64,000 nucleotides of DNA from Vigna angularis (GCF_016808095.1 NC_068976.1:37035871-37099870), one strand, 5' to 3'; shown: positions 41,686-54,942, counted from the stretch's first letter. The notes: generated by a model from the letters alone, not told the origin. Translations and numbers: made by a program.

Positions 41686-44007
41686 TGATAAGCTGTCGTT
41701 GAAGCTATCAAATTAGTACTACTTTTCAAGGCAACTTCAGTATTGCCAAGTAGTATAAGAAGGTAGATAGGGCTAAAGTAACCCTGAGTCGTCTCCCAAC
41801 GAACACGGAATTGCTTTTGAATATCTGACTCTTATGCTATGCAATGCTTATGAATAAAAATGATGTTTGGAGAATGTTTAAAGAACAAATAATAAACTTA
41901 AAAACAGTTATGATTAAATAGGCTAATTCCACTTCTTTTCCAAGATAGATTCATCATCGGTTATTCACGGATAATTGTTCAATTGATTATTGTTTAAGTT
42001 TCAAATTAATTAAAGTACATTCTTAATTAATTTGAAGGCGATCATGCATTTAACCAAAGTAAATTCTCAATCAAATGCAAAACCTTTCTAGATTATTCAC
42101 AATAAATTCAACCAAAGTACATTCTCAATCAAATTATATTGTATTTAATCATGTCTATTCTTAAATCTCCTAATCCAAATTAAAAGCTAATCAATCAAAG
42201 TAAATTCTCAATTGATTATAGTTGAAATTATTACTAATCAATTAAAGTACATTCTCAATTGATAGTAAAAACCATTTAATCATATGAAAGTTCCTAAATT
42301 AAATCAAAGTAGATTCTCAATTTAAACCTAGAAACCCTAAAACTCATAAAATTAATATGCATGTAGATTCAAACACATTATGATGCAAAAATCTTTGCTT
42401 TTAACAAGATAGAGAGATGAAAGACATAGAGAGAGAACACTTAAATTTATAACCAAAGTAAACAATTGCATTAAATCACTCTAACCTCAGAATCCATAAT
42501 GGAATTACAGCAGAATAGCCCTAGATGCTTAGTTCTCCATGAATGGAGTTGAATACAAGATGAAAGAAAAGTGAGAGGAGTATGAGAGAGTGAATTCCCT
42601 AAGTGAAGTCTCTGGGTCTCTTTATATAGGGCTTCATCGGGCTTGGACTCTGAGTATTCAGTTGATAGAATCTTTTATCTTATATCTTCCAAATAACTAA
42701 AAGATTTAGATAATTATAACATTATTTGGAAGATATTTTTGGTTGATATTCCCAAATTAAATTAATTCAACAACTGAATTTTATCTTTTAACTTTTCTGA
42801 ATTTCCAAAATTGCACAAATGCCCTGAAATTTCCTCTATCTGCACTTTAGCCCCTTCTGAGTTTCTGAAATTGCAAGAAAGCCCCTCAGTTGACCAGACT
42901 TTGACCAAGGAAGGCTTGTTGACCAGCTTTGACCAGAGGAAGACGAACCAATGAGGTGCTGACACGTGTCAGCCCCTTTCTCCCAAATTAGGGTTCAGAT
43001 TTGGCAAAGGCTTACCGCTGCCGCTTGTTGTTGGAGAAGAATGGTGTTCCGTTTCGAATTTGTTCGAGCTTTCCCTGTGCGTCTGGTTTCTTGAGTTTGT
43101 CTCTTTGCAGGTGCGAGATGTGGTGATGGAGGAAAGGTTCACAGCGTGGTGGTGGCACGGCAGTGACGACAACTGTTGATGGTTGCGTCAATGGTGCGCG
43201 AGAAGCGTGGCGTTGCGGCGGCCATGGATGTCGCGCTTTGGTGCTGGCGGCGCGACGAGAAAGATGGTGGCCTGAAGATTGTCCGGTCATGGCAGCGGCG
43301 TGATGGTGATAATTTCAGAGGAGGAGAGGCGCTGTGATGGCGGGAGTGGTGGTCGCGGTAACGGCGCGGCGACTTCGAACCCTTGCGCGAAGGAGAAGGA
43401 AGGTGGCGGCGGTCTTGCGGCGTGGTGGCGGCGTGGATGGAGAGGCACCGTGGTGGTCTGTTGATGCGCCAGCGAGAAAGGAAGGAGATGATGTTCTGGC
43501 CGTGGCGGCGACTTGCGGCATTGGCGGGAGCGGCGGAAGCGGAACGGCGGCTGACGGCACTGGCGGCTAGGGTTTCTGTGGAGAAGGTGGAAGATTATGC
43601 TCATGGGTTAGGGCTGACGTGGCATGATCTGGTGGACTCTAGCTTAGGAGGGGTATGGCTAAGGAAATTTAGGGGGTGTATTTAGAATAGGGTTACTGTT
43701 TGGCTTAGTTTTGGGTCTGTTTAAGAGAAGAGGGGTGTATGTAGGGAAGTTGGGAGGTGCAAGGGTAAAAGTTGTCTGTTTGGCCCATCTGTACATTATT
43801 TTCCAAATAAAACCTGATTTTGGGCCTTGAATTGCCATTTGAACCAATAAAACTTATATTCTCAGCTGCACAAATAAACATTAGAACATCCAAGAATAAT
43901 TTATGCACTAAAACTTACTTTTTACGTCTCTTTATTTCCCAAACCCAATAATTCCAATCATCACAAATTCACTTAAAATCAACCATTTAAACACAATTAT
44001 CCCATCA
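41686..44007 (-). repeat. 3' LTR of element F
   Basis: On plus runs from TGATAAGCTGTCG to ATTATCCCATCA. TATATAAA on minus at 42621-42628. A four-fold TTGACC cluster lies at 42893-42949. A GC-rich stretch at about 43010-43570, full of CG dinucleotides, lies in U3; its overlapping frames on both strands are composition artefacts. Confidence 0.95.
42893..42949. promoter_or_regulatory. TTGACC (W-box-like) cluster in the F LTR
   Basis: Four TTGACC hexamers within about 55 bp (GTTGACC, TTTGACC, GTTGACC, TTTGACC), about 270 bp upstream of the TATA box on the element's strand. The second LTR has the same cluster near 51606-51655. Confidence 0.6.
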
Positions 44008-44908
44008 AAATTTTAATGATCATGCGGACTTTTGAAAGGTTGTATTGAGGCCAAGGCAAAGGTAGGAAATTTTCTTGGGATTTCTGAGCTTTTGAAATTG
44101 ACATAGAAAGAGTAATGATATTTGATTTCAAAAACAAATCTATTTCTTGCTCTTTTAAGGAAGATTTACTTTTCTTTCTTCTTCTTTTCCTCTTTTTTTT
44201 TTTAAACTTCAATTTTTCATCTTCCTTTTTACCCTTGTTATTGTTTTGTTGGTGAGGTACTCACCCTCACACTTATTCATCACTTTACTTCTAACAGAAT
44301 CCATTACTCCTTCTTTCCTAAGGTAAGGAACATATGATTTTTCTTCTTTCCTCATTTGACAACGATTGGGAACAAGAAAAATAGGCTTAAGGCTCAAAGA
44401 GGGTTTCAATGGATTAATGTTAGGACAAGTTTATTTGGCCAAGTAGCTAAAACAAGAAATGCCTCAATCATATCAAATCATGCATATTCACCTCAGTTGC
44501 ACAACATAGAATCAAGCTAACTACTAGAGTATCAACAAAACATGGGCAATTCACACAAGAAAAATAGGTATAGCACATGGTGGTCCATCCTTAACATTAA
44601 GTTCAAAACTCACATGGTTCAAATTTCTTTCACAAAAGATTTAATCAGGAAATTCTCAAGTTAACTCAATCAGCAAATCATAGAAGCACTTTACTCATAT
44701 CAACATGACTCATTTTTTTTTTCAATTCATGATCATTCCAGTTACTGATTCAAACTCTCAAATCCAATGCAAATATTTATTCAAAACAAACAAAATAGGA
44801 AACAAAATTAATTGTTTCCCCACACCCCCACACTTAAACTATGCATTGTCCTCAATGTATACCTTATATATAAAATGCAAAGAAAAAGTATGAGGGAACT
44901 TACCTCCT
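44008..44908 (-). other. 3' region of element F
   Basis: About 900 bp between pol and the 3' LTR, with no env-like gene. A Lys/Arg-rich frame of 71 codons at 43997-44212 overlaps the LTR and is probably chance. A purine-rich GTGTGGGGGTGTGGGG on the sense strand at 44818-44833 lies soon after pol. No good polypurine tract abuts the LTR. Confidence 0.65.
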
Positions 44909-47900
44909 TCATGGTGGAAGGAATGTTGGAGTGGTCAAATTCACTCCATCCATCGTCTTGTTCAACATGTCTTGATTTTCATTAAATATCCGCAGACGAT
45001 GGCCATTTACCTTGAAGATTCTATCAGAAGATTCTTCCTTGATCTCCACTGCTCCATAGGGAAACACTTGTGTTACAATGAATGGACCTTCCCATTTGGA
45101 GCGTAATTTACCACTCATAGGCCCTACCCTAGACTTGTACAATAACACCTTTTGACCTATGTTGAAATCCTTTTTGGTCACAAGCTTTTGATCATGGAAT
45201 TTCTTGGTTTTCTCTTTGTAAAACTTGGAGTTTTCATAGGCTGTGAGCCTAATCTCCTCTAGTTCTTGCAGTTGGAGCTTTCTCTCTTTCCCTGCTCCTT
45301 CCATGTCCAAATTACAAGCCTTCACAGCCCAATAGGCTCGGTGTTGAATCTCCACAGGTAGATGGCAAGCTTTTCCAAATACAACCCTGAAAGGTGACAT
45401 ACCTATTGGTGCTTTGTAGGCCGTTCGATGTGCCCAAAGTGCATCATCCAATCTTGCGGCCCAATCCTTCCTATTTGGCTTTACTAGGTTTTGCAATATC
45501 TTTTTGATTTCCCTGTTAGAGACCTCAGCTTGTCCATTAGTTTGAGGGTGATATGGTGTAGCAATGCGATGCGTCACCCCATACTTTTTCAACATATTCT
45601 CTAACAGCTTATTGCAAAAGTGGGTCCCCTGATCACTAACGATGGCTCGTGGTATTCCAAACCTACAGAAAATGTTATATCTGACAAAACTCATAACAAC
45701 TCGAGCATCATTAGTCCTTGTAGCTATGGCTTCCACCCATTTGGAAACATAGTCTACAGCAAGCAAAATATAAGAAAACCCAGAAGAAGAAGGAAAAGGA
45801 CCCATGAAGTCAATACCCCAAATATCAAATACCTCACAATATAGCATGGGTTGTTGAGGCATCTCTTCCCTCCTAGTGATGGATCTAGCTGCCCTTTGAC
45901 ATTGCTCACTATTTTCATATATCCTCCGTGCATCTTTAAAGATGGTAGGCCAATATAATCTACAATCCAACACCTTCCTACCTGTCCTTTGCGTGCCATA
46001 GTGTCCTCCAAAAGGTGATGAATGACAAAATTCAAGCACATAAGGTATCTCTATATCAGGAACACACCTCCTTACAACTTGGTCACTACCAATGCGCCAT
46101 AAGAATGGTTCATCCCAAACATAGTACTTTGCCTCACTTTTCAGTTTGGCTTTCTCAGATTTGGAGAAAGATGGAGGAATAGCTGAAACATCCAAATAGT
46201 TAACAATGTCAACAAACCAAGGTTCAGGATACATACCTTTTACAGAAGTCAATGCTAGCAGGATTTCATCAGGAAAGTCATCTTGAATAGGAATTTCATC
46301 TTCTTCTTTTTCAATCCTACTAAGATGGTCTGCTACTAAATTATGGGCTCCACTTCTGTCCCGAATTTCAATGTCAAACTCTTGGAGCAGTAGCATCCAT
46401 CTGATTAACCTTGGTTTGGAATCTGCTTTCTTTAGAAGGAATTTCAATGCAGCATGATCTGTATAAACAATTACCTTGGATCCAAGTATGTATGATCTGA
46501 ATTTATCCAAGGCAAATACAACAGCTAGTAATTCCTTCTCAGTTGTGGTATAATTTGCCTGTGCAGTGTCCAATGTCCTGGAAGCATAATATATCACATG
46601 TGGTAGCTTACCATTTCTTTGTGCAAGTACCGCTCCTACTGCAAAGTTTGATGCATCACACATCAACTCGAATGGCAATGTCCAATCAGGTGGTTCGATG
46701 ATGGGAGTGGTAGTGAGTGCCTTTTTCAAGGAATCAAAAGCGGTTTTGCACTTCCCCCCAAAGTCAAATGGTACATCCTTATGAAGTAAGTTGGAGAGAG
46801 GATTAGCTATCTTGCTAAAGTCCTGTATAAACCTCCTGTAAAACCCTGCATGACCAAGAAAAGATCGAACCTCTCGTACAGAAGAGGGGTAAGGCAATTG
46901 TGAAATAACATCAATTTTAGCAGGATCTACAGATATACCATTCCTGGAAACAACATGACCCAAAATTATACCTTGTTCCACCATAAAATGACATTTTTCA
47001 AAATTCAAAACAAGGTTAGTTTCCTCACATCTCTGCAAAACTCTTGCAAGATTAGCCAAACAATTATCAAAAGATGAACCATACACACTAAAATCATCCA
47101 TGAAAACCTCAATACAATGCTCCAATAAGTCTGTAAAAATACTCAGCATACATCGTTGAAATGTACCAGGAGCATTGCATAAACCAAATGGCATTTTCCG
47201 ATAAGCATATGTACCAAAAGGGCAAGTGAATGTGGTCTTATGTTGGTCCTCCGGGGCTATACAAATTTGAATATACCCGGAGAATCCATCTAGAAAACAA
47301 TAATGTGACTTACCTGCCAAACGATCTAGCATCTGATCCATGAATGACAAAGGAAAGTGGTCCTTTCGAGTGACTTGGTTCAATCTCCTATAGTCAATAC
47401 AAACCCTCCAGCTATTCTGAATACGAGTAGGAATCAATTCCTTCTTCTCGTTTTTAACCACTGTGATTCCAGATTTCTTGGGAACCACATGTACAGGGCT
47501 CACCCAAGTGCTGTCAGAAATGGGATATATAATACCTGCTTGTAGCAACTTGGTTACCTCTTTCTTGACAACCTCCATCAGTTGAGGATTCAGTCTTCTT
47601 TGAGGTTGTCTCACTGGTTTAGCATCCTCCTCCAAAAGTATTCTGTGCATACAAAATGAAGGACTAATACCAGGAATATCTGCTAAAGTCCAGCCTATTG
47701 CTTTCTTGTGGTCTTTGATAACCTGTAATAGCTGTTTTTCCTGCTCATCAGTAAGCAATGCAGATATAATAACAGGGAGTTTCCCATCCCTCTCAAGATA
47801 AGCATATTTCAAATGGGATGGTAAAGGTTTCAACTCCAAAACGGGTGGTTGTACCACAGATGGCAGGATTTTACTGCCTAAGGTAATCTCAGCCACCTCA

Positions 47901-49981
47901 ACATCACACTCGGACGCCACAGAGGTATCATCTATTGACACTGCGTCCTCAATATCACCTGTTTTACAATTTTCTTCGTCGTCCAAAATCAGGCACGACA
48001 TGTTTAAAAAAGAAAAGTCCAAAGATGGAGAAAAAGTTGAAAAAATGTCCAAGAAACTAACAGAAAAATTATTTACAATTTCACTTAATAAATCAATACA
48101 AAACAAAGAATGCTCTTCAATTGGGTGCTTCATGGCTTCCAATACATTAAAATGCACCTCCTCATCACCTATCTCCATGGTTAGTGTTCCTGCATGCACA
48201 TCGATCTTGGTTCGTGCTGTCATCATGAAAGGTCTTCCCAAGATAATAGTTGATGACTTGATTCCATCTTCATCCTTCATATCCAAGATGTAGAAATCGA
48301 CAGGAAAAATTAGCTTGTCTACTCGGACAAGGACATCTTCAAGCACACCTGCAGGGTTAACTGTGCTACGGTTGGCCAGTTGAATGACCACACCAGTAGT
48401 TTTAAGAGGTCCCAAAGATAGAGAAGTAAACACTGATAAAGGCATTACATTAATGGAAGCCCCTAAATCTAGCATGGCATTGTCAAACTTTAAATTTCCA
48501 ATAGTACAAGGAACAGAAAACATACCTGGATCTTTACATTTTTGTGGTAGTTCAATGTGTTTCTTAACCAAACTTGACACATTTCTTCCCAAATTCACAA
48601 TCTCATTATCCCTAATACGCCTTTTATTTGTGCAAAGTTCTTTCAAAAATTTGGCGTACTTGGGGATTTGTTTAACAACATCAAGCAAAGGAATGTTGAT
48701 CTCTACCTTCTTGAAAGTATTTAAAATCTCTTGGTCTAATTCCTCCATTTTTTTGTTTCTCGGTTTTAACCGATTTGGATATGGAGGAGGTGGAGAATAA
48801 GATGAAGAAGAATTTGTAGAAGAATTAGAAGATACTAACCTGGATTTTTCAGTGGTAGATTCAGGTGATGGCTCACTTGATCCTCCATTGTCATCAATTT
48901 GTGCTTCTTCTTTCTCTTTATCTTCATCCTCTAGGGCTCGTTCAGGACCTTCTACCTGCTTACCCGTTCTTAAAGTGATAGCATTTACATTTCTCGGGTT
49001 GATCACTGTTTGTGCAGGCAGTTTATTTGATTCCTTAGCCTCTAACTTATCCACCCTCTGAGTCAACTCTTCAATTGATTTCTTTATTTCTGAATTTTGC
49101 TCAACTATTGTTTTCATGAAATCTTGCATTGACATTTCAGGCTGAGATTGCTGCCTTTGTTGAGGTTGAACATAAGGTTGTCTGTTCTGCTGATATCTAT
49201 TGGAGGACGAATCATGATAATTCTGGTATGGTCTATTTCCTCCAATCATGTTTGCAGCAAAAGCTTGAGATGGGTTTTCCACAGTGGTCTCCACCAAGCT
49301 AGGACATTCATCAGTATAATGGTTAGTTGAAATGCAAATTCCACACTTCTTAACAATTTGTGGACTTGAGGTTTTAAACAAACTTGCAATCTCGTCGAGT
49401 TTGCTTTCTAGCTTATTCAATCTTTCATCTATCCTCTTTCCATCAACTGCACCATTATCAATTTCATGCACTCCCTTCAACAAAGTTACTGAATTTTCTC
49501 TTGTGCCATACTGTTGATTGTCTACTGCCTTCCGTTCTATTAGGTCTATACCATCTTCTGGTGACCTGTCTAAGAAAGATCCTCCGCTTGCAGCATCTGC
49601 CCATGACCTATCAGTAGGACTTAAGCCTTCATAACTGTGTGGATTCTCCTTTGATAACCCATTGAACTTTGGTAAGGCATTTAAGAGGTCAGGTCTTAGC
49701 TCCCACTCCTCATTAGGATATTCAATGTTACTTCGGATAGCTGTATTATGGGAGGTGGCTAATTGTCTGATGGTTCTTTGTGCCATATTGTTTGGGTTAG
49801 GATTAGGTAAAGGATTAGATGGTATGTTTGTGATTGGAGATAATGAAGGTGGAATGACTTCAAATGTAGGAAGTGTTCCTTCAGTAGAACACCCAAATTT
49901 CAATCTTCTCCGCAGCTTACGCAAATTCCTTTCGACTTCCGGGTTAATTTGATAAAATTCTCCCGGGTTAGCTCTGGTCAT
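44909..49981 (-). CDS. gag-pol polyprotein of element F, 1,690 aa
   Basis: Uninterrupted frame. Gag: N-terminal region, then a jump from [10 protein letters not shown] (106-115) to [10 protein letters not shown] (116-125), which removes the capsid core. Zinc knuckle C213-X2-C-X4-H-X4-C226; Athila-type ITLRTGK near 335. Protease D505 in DLGAS and LILGRPF near 580. RT about 790-1000 with FMDD at 960-963. RNase H about 1100-1220 with D1109, E1150 and D1175. Integrase: H1320, H1327, then NSEQCQR at 1357-1363, where A has NCDRCQR, so the first zinc Cys is Ser; catalytic D1391, D1450 and E1486 have the D-35-E spacing. There is no chromodomain. Start taken at 49981, the first ATG of the frame. The protein could be expressed, but the capsid and integrase defects make autonomy unlikely. 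Confidence 0.93.
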   Translation of the reverse strand: MTRANPGEFYQINPEVERNLRKLRRRLKFGCSTEGTLPTFEVIPPSLSPITNIPSNPLPNPNPNNMAQRTIRQLATSHNTAIRSNIEYPNEEWELRPDLLNALPKFNGLSKENPHSYEGLSPTDRSWADAASGGSFLDRSPEDGIDLIERKAVDNQQYGTRENSVTLLKGVHEIDNGAVDGKRIDERLNKLESKLDEIASLFKTSSPQIVKKCGICISTNHYTDECPSLVETTVENPSQAFAANMIGGNRPYQNYHDSSSNRYQQNRQPYVQPQQRQQSQPEMSMQDFMKTIVEQNSEIKKSIEELTQRVDKLEAKESNKLPAQTVINPRNVNAITLRTGKQVEGPERALEDEDKEKEEAQIDDNGGSSEPSPESTTEKSRLVSSNSSTNSSSSYSPPPPYPNRLKPRNKKMEELDQEILNTFKKVEINIPLLDVVKQIPKYAKFLKELCTNKRRIRDNEIVNLGRNVSSLVKKHIELPQKCKDPGMFSVPCTIGNLKFDNAMLDLGASINVMPLSVFTSLSLGPLKTTGVVIQLANRSTVNPAGVLEDVLVRVDKLIFPVDFYILDMKDEDGIKSSTIILGRPFMMTARTKIDVHAGTLTMEIGDEEVHFNVLEAMKHPIEEHSLFCIDLLSEIVNNFSVSFLDIFSTFSPSLDFSFLNMSCLILDDEENCKTGDIEDAVSIDDTSVASECDVEVAEITLGSKILPSVVQPPVLELKPLPSHLKYAYLERDGKLPVIISALLTDEQEKQLLQVIKDHKKAIGWTLADIPGISPSFCMHRILLEEDAKPVRQPQRRLNPQLMEVVKKEVTKLLQAGIIYPISDSTWVSPVHVVPKKSGITVVKNEKKELIPTRIQNSWRVCIDYRRLNQVTRKDHFPLSFMDQMLDRLAGKSHYCFLDGFSGYIQICIAPEDQHKTTFTCPFGTYAYRKMPFGLCNAPGTFQRCMLSIFTDLLEHCIEVFMDDFSVYGSSFDNCLANLARVLQRCEETNLVLNFEKCHFMVEQGIILGHVVSRNGISVDPAKIDVISQLPYPSSVREVRSFLGHAGFYRRFIQDFSKIANPLSNLLHKDVPFDFGGKCKTAFDSLKKALTTTPIIEPPDWTLPFELMCDASNFAVGAVLAQRNGKLPHVIYYASRTLDTAQANYTTTEKELLAVVFALDKFRSYILGSKVIVYTDHAALKFLLKKADSKPRLIRWMLLLQEFDIEIRDRSGAHNLVADHLSRIEKEEDEIPIQDDFPDEILLALTSVKGMYPEPWFVDIVNYLDVSAIPPSFSKSEKAKLKSEAKYYVWDEPFLWRIGSDQVVRRCVPDIEIPYVLEFCHSSPFGGHYGTQRTGRKVLDCRLYWPTIFKDARRIYENSEQCQRAARSITRREEMPQQPMLYCEVFDIWGIDFMGPFPSSSGFSYILLAVDYVSKWVEAIATRTNDARVVMSFVRYNIFCRFGIPRAIVSDQGTHFCNKLLENMLKKYGVTHRIATPYHPQTNGQAEVSNREIKKILQNLVKPNRKDWAARLDDALWAHRTAYKAPIGMSPFRVVFGKACHLPVEIQHRAYWAVKACNLDMEGAGKERKLQLQELEEIRLTAYENSKFYKEKTKKFHDQKLVTKKDFNIGQKVLLYKSRVGPMSGKLRSKWEGPFIVTQVFPYGAVEIKEESSDRIFKVNGHRLRIFNENQDMLNKTMDGVNLTTPTFLPP

Positions 49982-50381
49982 GCACTACGTAATCTGCTTG
50001 AAGTTGTTTCTCTTGACTTCTCTTTTTCTTTTGTTCTTGCTTTAGAGAAAGATTTCAAATAAGAGAAAAGAAAGACTTGTTGGATCCACTCCCAGGAAAG
50101 AGAGGTGCGTCACAATGGACAACTTAAGTACCAAGTCTTTCCTAGCTAGAGTGTATTCAAACTAGCCTCAAGTATTTCTCAAAAGAAATTCTTAATATAA
50201 ACAAGAACAAAGATTTTTCCTAAAATAAGAATGACTAAAGACTACAAAATAACTCAAATTAAATTAAATGTATGTGCGTAAAAAAAAAATAAAGATAAAA
50301 TAAAAAATAAAGAAAAAAATAAAAATAAAAATAAAAATAAAAATAAAAATAAGAATTAAATATTCAAAATACTAACCGTAT
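49982..50381 (-). other. Leader of element F
   Basis: About 400 bp between PBS and gag. AAAAT-rich repeats at 50280-50355 on plus give a U-rich leader RNA. No ORF. Confidence 0.75.
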
Positions 50382-50399
50382 TCCCCGGCAGCGGCGCCA
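50382..50399 (-). promoter_or_regulatory. PBS of element F (tRNA-Asp type)
   Basis: Plus strand TCCCCGGCAGCGGCGCCA: the tRNA-Asp 3' end with one change (AGCGG for AACGG), four bases from the LTR. Confidence 0.92.
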
Positions 50400-50403
50400 A
50401 ATT

Positions 50404-52725
50404 TGATAAGCTGTCGTTGAAGCTATCAAATTAGTACTACTTTTCAAGGCAACTTCAGTATTGCCAAGTAGTATAAGAAGGTAGATAGGGCTAAAGTAAC
50501 CCTGAGTCGTCTCCCAACGAACACGGAATTGCTTTTGAATATCTGACTCTTATGCTATGCAATGCTTATGAATAAAAATGATGTTTGGAGAATGTTTAAA
50601 GAACAAATAATAAACTTAAAAACAGTTATGATTAAATAGGCTAATTCCACTTCTTTTCCAAGATAGATTCATCATCGGTTATTCACGGATAATTGTTCAA
50701 TTGATTATTGTTTAAGTTTCAAATTAATTAAAGTACATTCTTAATTAATTTGAAGGCGATCATGCATTTAACCAAAGTAAATTCTCAATCAAATGCAAAA
50801 CCTTTCTAGATTATTCACAATAAATTCAACCAAAGTACATTCTCAATCAAATTATATTGTATTTAATCATGTCTATTCTTAAATCTCCTAATCCAAATTA
50901 AAAGCTAATCAATCAAAGTAAATTCTCAATTGATTATAGTTGAAATTATTACTAATCAATTAAAGTACATTCTCAATTGATAGTAAAAACCATTTAATCA
51001 TATGAAAGTTCCTAAATTAAATCAAAGTAGATTCTCAATTTAAACCTAGAAACCCTAAAACTCATAAAATTAATATGCATGTAGATTCAAACACATTATG
51101 ATGCAAAAATCTTTGCTTTTAACAAGATAGAGAGATGAAAGACATAGAGAGAGAACACTTAAATTTATAACCAAAGTAAACAATTGCATTAAATCACTCT
51201 AACCTCAGAATCCATAATGGAATTACAGCAGAATAGCCCTAGATGCTTAGTTCTCCATGAATGGAGTTGAATACAAGATGAAAGAAAAGTGAGAGGAGTA
51301 TGAGAGAGTGAATTCCCTAAGTGAAGTCTCTGGGTCTCTTTATATAGGGCTTGATCGGGCTTGGACTCTGAGTATTCAGTTGATAGAATCTTTTATCTTA
51401 TATCTTCCAAATAACTAAAAGATTTAGATAATTATAACATTATTTGGAAGATATTTTTGGTTGATATTCCCAAATTAAATTAATTCAACAACTGAATTTT
51501 ATCTTTTAACTTTTCTGAATTTCCAAAATTGCACAAATGCCCTGAAATTTCCTCTATCTGCACTTTAGCCCCTTCTGAGTTTCTGAAATTGCAAGAAAGC
51601 CCCTCAGTTGACCAGACTTTGACCAGAGAAGGCTTGTTGACCAGCTTTGACCAGAGGAAGACGAACCAATGAGGTGCTGACACGTGTCAGCCCCTTTCTC
51701 CCAAATTAGGGTTCAGATTTGGCAAAGGCTTACCGCTGCCGCTTGTTGTTGGAGAAGAATGGTGTTCCGTTTCGAATTTGTTCGAGCTTTCCCTGTGCGT
51801 CTGGTTTCTTGAGTTTGTCTCTTTGCAGGTGCGAGATGTGGTGATGGAGGAAAGGTTCACAGCGTGGTGGTGGCACGGCAGTGACGTCAACTGTTGATGG
51901 TTGCGTCAATCGTGCGCGAGAAGCGTGGCGTTGCGGCGGCCATGGATGTCGCGCTTTGGTGTTGGCGGCGCGACGAGAAAGATGGTGGCCTGAAGATTGT
52001 CCGGTCATGGCAGCGGCGTGATGGTGATAATTTCAGAGGAGGAGAGGCGCTGTGATGGCGGGAGTGGTGATCGCGGCAACGGCGCGACGGCTTCGAACCC
52101 TTGCGCGAAGGAGAAGGAAGGTGGCGGCGGTCTTGCGGCGTGATGGCGGCGCGGATGGAGAGGCACCGTGGTGGTCTGTTGATGCGCCGGCGAGAAAGGA
52201 AGGAGATGATGTTCTGGCCATGGCGGCGACTTGCGGCATTGGCGGGAGCGGCGGAAGCGGAACGGCGGCTGACGGCACTGGCGGCTAGGGTTTCTGTGGA
52301 GAAGGTGGAAGATTATGCTCATGGGTTAGGGCTGACGTGGCATGATCTGGTGGACTCTAGCTTAGGAGGGGTATGGGTAAGGAAATTTAGGGGGTGTATT
52401 TAGAATAGGGTTACTGTTTGGCTTAGTTTTGGGTCTGTTTAAGAGAAGAGGGGTGTATGTAGGGAAGTTGGGAGGTGCAAGGGTAAAAGTTGTCTGTTTG
52501 GCCCATCTGTACATTATTTTCCAAATAAAACCTGATTTTGGGCCTTGAATTGCCATTTGAACCAATAAAACTTATATTCTCAGCTGCACAAATAAACATT
52601 AGAACATCCAAGAATAATTTATGCGCTAAAACTTACTTTTTACGTCTCTTTATTTCCCAAACCCAATAATTCCAATCATCACAAATTCACTTAAAATCAA
52701 CCATTTAAACACAATTATCCTATCA
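50404..52725 (-). repeat. 5' LTR of element F
   Basis: Same length and content as 41686-44007. TATATAAA on minus at 51339-51346. Most of the differences from the other copy fall in the CG-rich part, many of them C/T or G/A. The last bases read CCTATCA instead of CCCATCA and are shared with the flanking G LTR. Confidence 0.95.
51339..51346 (-). promoter_or_regulatory. TATA box of element F 5' LTR
   Basis: TATATAAA on minus, with an AGGGATTCACTC-type region downstream. It would drive transcription toward the PBS. Confidence 0.65.
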
Positions 52726-53425
52726 TGCTTGCACACAACATGCAAGTATAAATTAAACTATTAAGCTTCCCTTACCTGGATAGAAGTGTACGCCCAAAAT
52801 GCAAGGGTTTAGTTCGTCCTCTTACAGCGATCTATCCTCAGATTCACTCAACAACTTTCACTTAATCTAAAACACCAAAAATCAGAAACAACTCAGACCT
52901 ATAACCCATGCATGCAACCAGAACTTGGGTTCGCATGAAACTAAATGGACGAACGGTTAGAGACGAGAACTTACCAGCTCAGATCCCAATTCTGTTCGGT
53001 CCAGAATGACGCTCACGTCTCAAGGAACGTTTCTACGGTTCTGAAACGTGATCGGAGAAGAAGGTGATGAGTTATAGTAGAGAGAAGGTGAACTGGTTCT
53101 AGAGAGAAGGTGGAGAAAATGGAGAATTCAGTTTTGAGGAAGAAGGTGAGTGCATGCAGAGAATGGGAAGAAGTGTTTTCAGAAAATTCAGTTCTCTTCC
53201 CCAAGTCAATCGGACGTTCTCTCATACGCGAACACCTGTCTTCCACTACTGTTTTCAGAATGATCTAACGTGACACATGGCAGGCGTGCGTCAGAGTGTG
53301 TGAGTGCGTTTTAATGAGACTGAGTGTGTGGCGCGGTGCATTAATGAGAGCTGACAGGTGACTCAGCAGTGCATTAATTTGATTAGACAGAATGGCTTAA
53401 GGATTTAATTTTCCAAGGTCTCACA
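52726..53425 (-). repeat. Middle LTR of G, part 2
   Basis: Matches the right LTR from about 60093 to 60791 (TTGCACACAACA to AAGGTCTCACA). The part equal to 59391-60092 is missing between parts 1 and 2. Confidence 0.9.
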
Positions 53426-53436
53426 TTCCTCCTAAC
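53426..53436 (-). promoter_or_regulatory. Polypurine tract of G
   Basis: GTTAGGAGGAA on minus directly next to the LTR start TGTGAGACC. Confidence 0.75.
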
Positions 53437-53460
53437 TACAAAAATTTTCGTCCTCGAAAA

Positions 53461-54942
53461 TTAAGACTTACCCGGAAATAAATGAGGGTACAAGTCCTTC
53501 ATGGCGCTCTCAACTTCCCACGTTGAATCACCAGTCTTAGCGTCCCACACCATCTTCACCAAACGAACGTCTTTTCCTTTGTAGTACTTGGTACGGCTAT
53601 CTTCTACACGGACTGGTTGCAACTCAAGTGTTCGGTCTGGACGAAGTTGAACGTCTTCCAACTCTAGTACGTGTGATGGGTTCGCTATATACTTCCGAAG
53701 TTGAGAAACGTGGAATACTGGGTGAAGATTCGACAGTTGAGGCGGCAATGGAAGCTCGTACGCTACTGGTCTGATCTTCCTCAGAATTTGATACGGTCCA
53801 ATGAATTTGGGAGACAGCTTCTTTGGACGAACGGCTCGGCCTACACCAGTGATAGGGTTGAGTCGAAGAAACACATGATCTCCTGCAGGGAACTCCAAAG
53901 GTCTTCTTCTCTTATCCGCATAAGATTTCTGCCTGCTCAGAGACGTCTTCAACCTCTCCTGGATTAGCTTTACTTTCTCGGTCGTTTGCTGGATAAGCTC
54001 AGGTCCAGTTAGCACGTTCTCTCCTTCCTGGAACCAACAGTGTGGCGTTCTGCATTTTCTCCCATAGAGTGCTTCAAACGGTGCCATTCCAATGCTCGCC
54101 TGAAAACTGTTGTTATACGTGAATTCCACTAGCGGCAGGACTTCATCCCAAGCGCCTAAGTGATCTAGGACGCACGTCCTCAATAATTCTTCCAGCGTCT
54201 GGATCGTCCTCTCCGATTGGCCGTCCGTCTGAGGGTGATAGGCTGAACTCATCTGCAGCTTGCTTCCCAATTCGTCTTGTAAAGATTGCCAAAACCGAGA
54301 TGTGAATCTCGTGTCTCGGTCAGAAATGATGCTTGAAGGTACTCCATGTAGACGAACGATCTCCTTGATATACAACTTAGCCAAGTTGGTCATCGACAAC
54401 TTCAAATTTACTACCAGGAAGTGGGCGCTCTTCGTTAGCCTATCCATGATCACCCAGATTGAGTCATGATTTCTGACCGTGCGTGGTAGATGGGTCACGA
54501 AATCCATGGATATGCTATCCCATTTCCATTCGGGAATTTCCAACTGCTGAAGTAATCCGCCAGGTCTTTGATGCTCCGCCTTCGCTCGTTGACAGGTTAG
54601 ACATGATGCCACAAAATGAGCGACATCACTCTTCATTCCAGGCCACCAAAAGGATTTCCGGAGGTCTTGATACATCTTAGTCATGCCAGGGTGCATGTTA
54701 AGACGGCTATGATGACCTTCCTCCAGAATAATTCTCTTCAGATCTCCATCATTTGGGATGCACGTCCGACCCCTATAACGTAAGAAACCGTCCGTTCCAG
54801 TGTTAAACTCCTTGGCCTGATCCGTACCGAGGGCGTCAAAAATCTTCACTAACTCTTCATCCTCTCGTTGCTTCTTTCTGATCCGCTCGAACACGTCGCT
54901 GGATATTCTAAGGCTACAACACTTGATACTATTCGGCTCCAA
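53461..54942 (-). pseudogene. Integrase with chromodomain of G (pol C-terminal part)
   Basis: 493 codons in the frame of the rest of pol, cut off from it by a stop between 54943 and 54972. Zinc domain: H78, H84, C114 and C117 (HHSRLNMHPG ... CLTCQRAK). Catalytic D147 (SMDFVT), D208 (IISDRD) and E244 (GQSERT), D-35-E spacing, all present. GPY/F-type region near 380-395 (FIGPYQILRKI). Chromodomain at about 433-490 (RTLELQPVRVEDSRTKYY... STWEVESAMKDLYPHLF), which in chromoviruses binds modified histone tails and steers integration. The domain itself looks whole; only the upstream stops disable the polyprotein. Confidence 0.9.

Larger units (their letters stand above)
41686..52725 (-). mobile_element. 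Element F: young Athila-like gag-pol retrotransposon
   Basis: Two LTRs of exactly equal length (2,322 bp; 41686-44007 and 50404-52725) with about 20 differences by eye, a tRNA-Asp PBS, an uninterrupted 1,690-codon gag-pol and a 900-bp 3' region. The high LTR identity points to a recent insertion. No target duplication is seen and about 700 bp of the host LTR is missing at the site. Confidence 0.92.

Noticed and set aside
43012..43685. Overlapping frames of 78-105 codons on both strands, repeated at 51730-52403
   Set aside because: They lie in the CG-rich part of the two LTRs of F, where composition removes stops; the copies differ by non-synonymous changes.
43997..44212. Lys/Arg-rich 71-codon frame in the 3' region of F
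   Set aside because: Low complexity, overlaps the LTR boundary, no counterpart in other elements.
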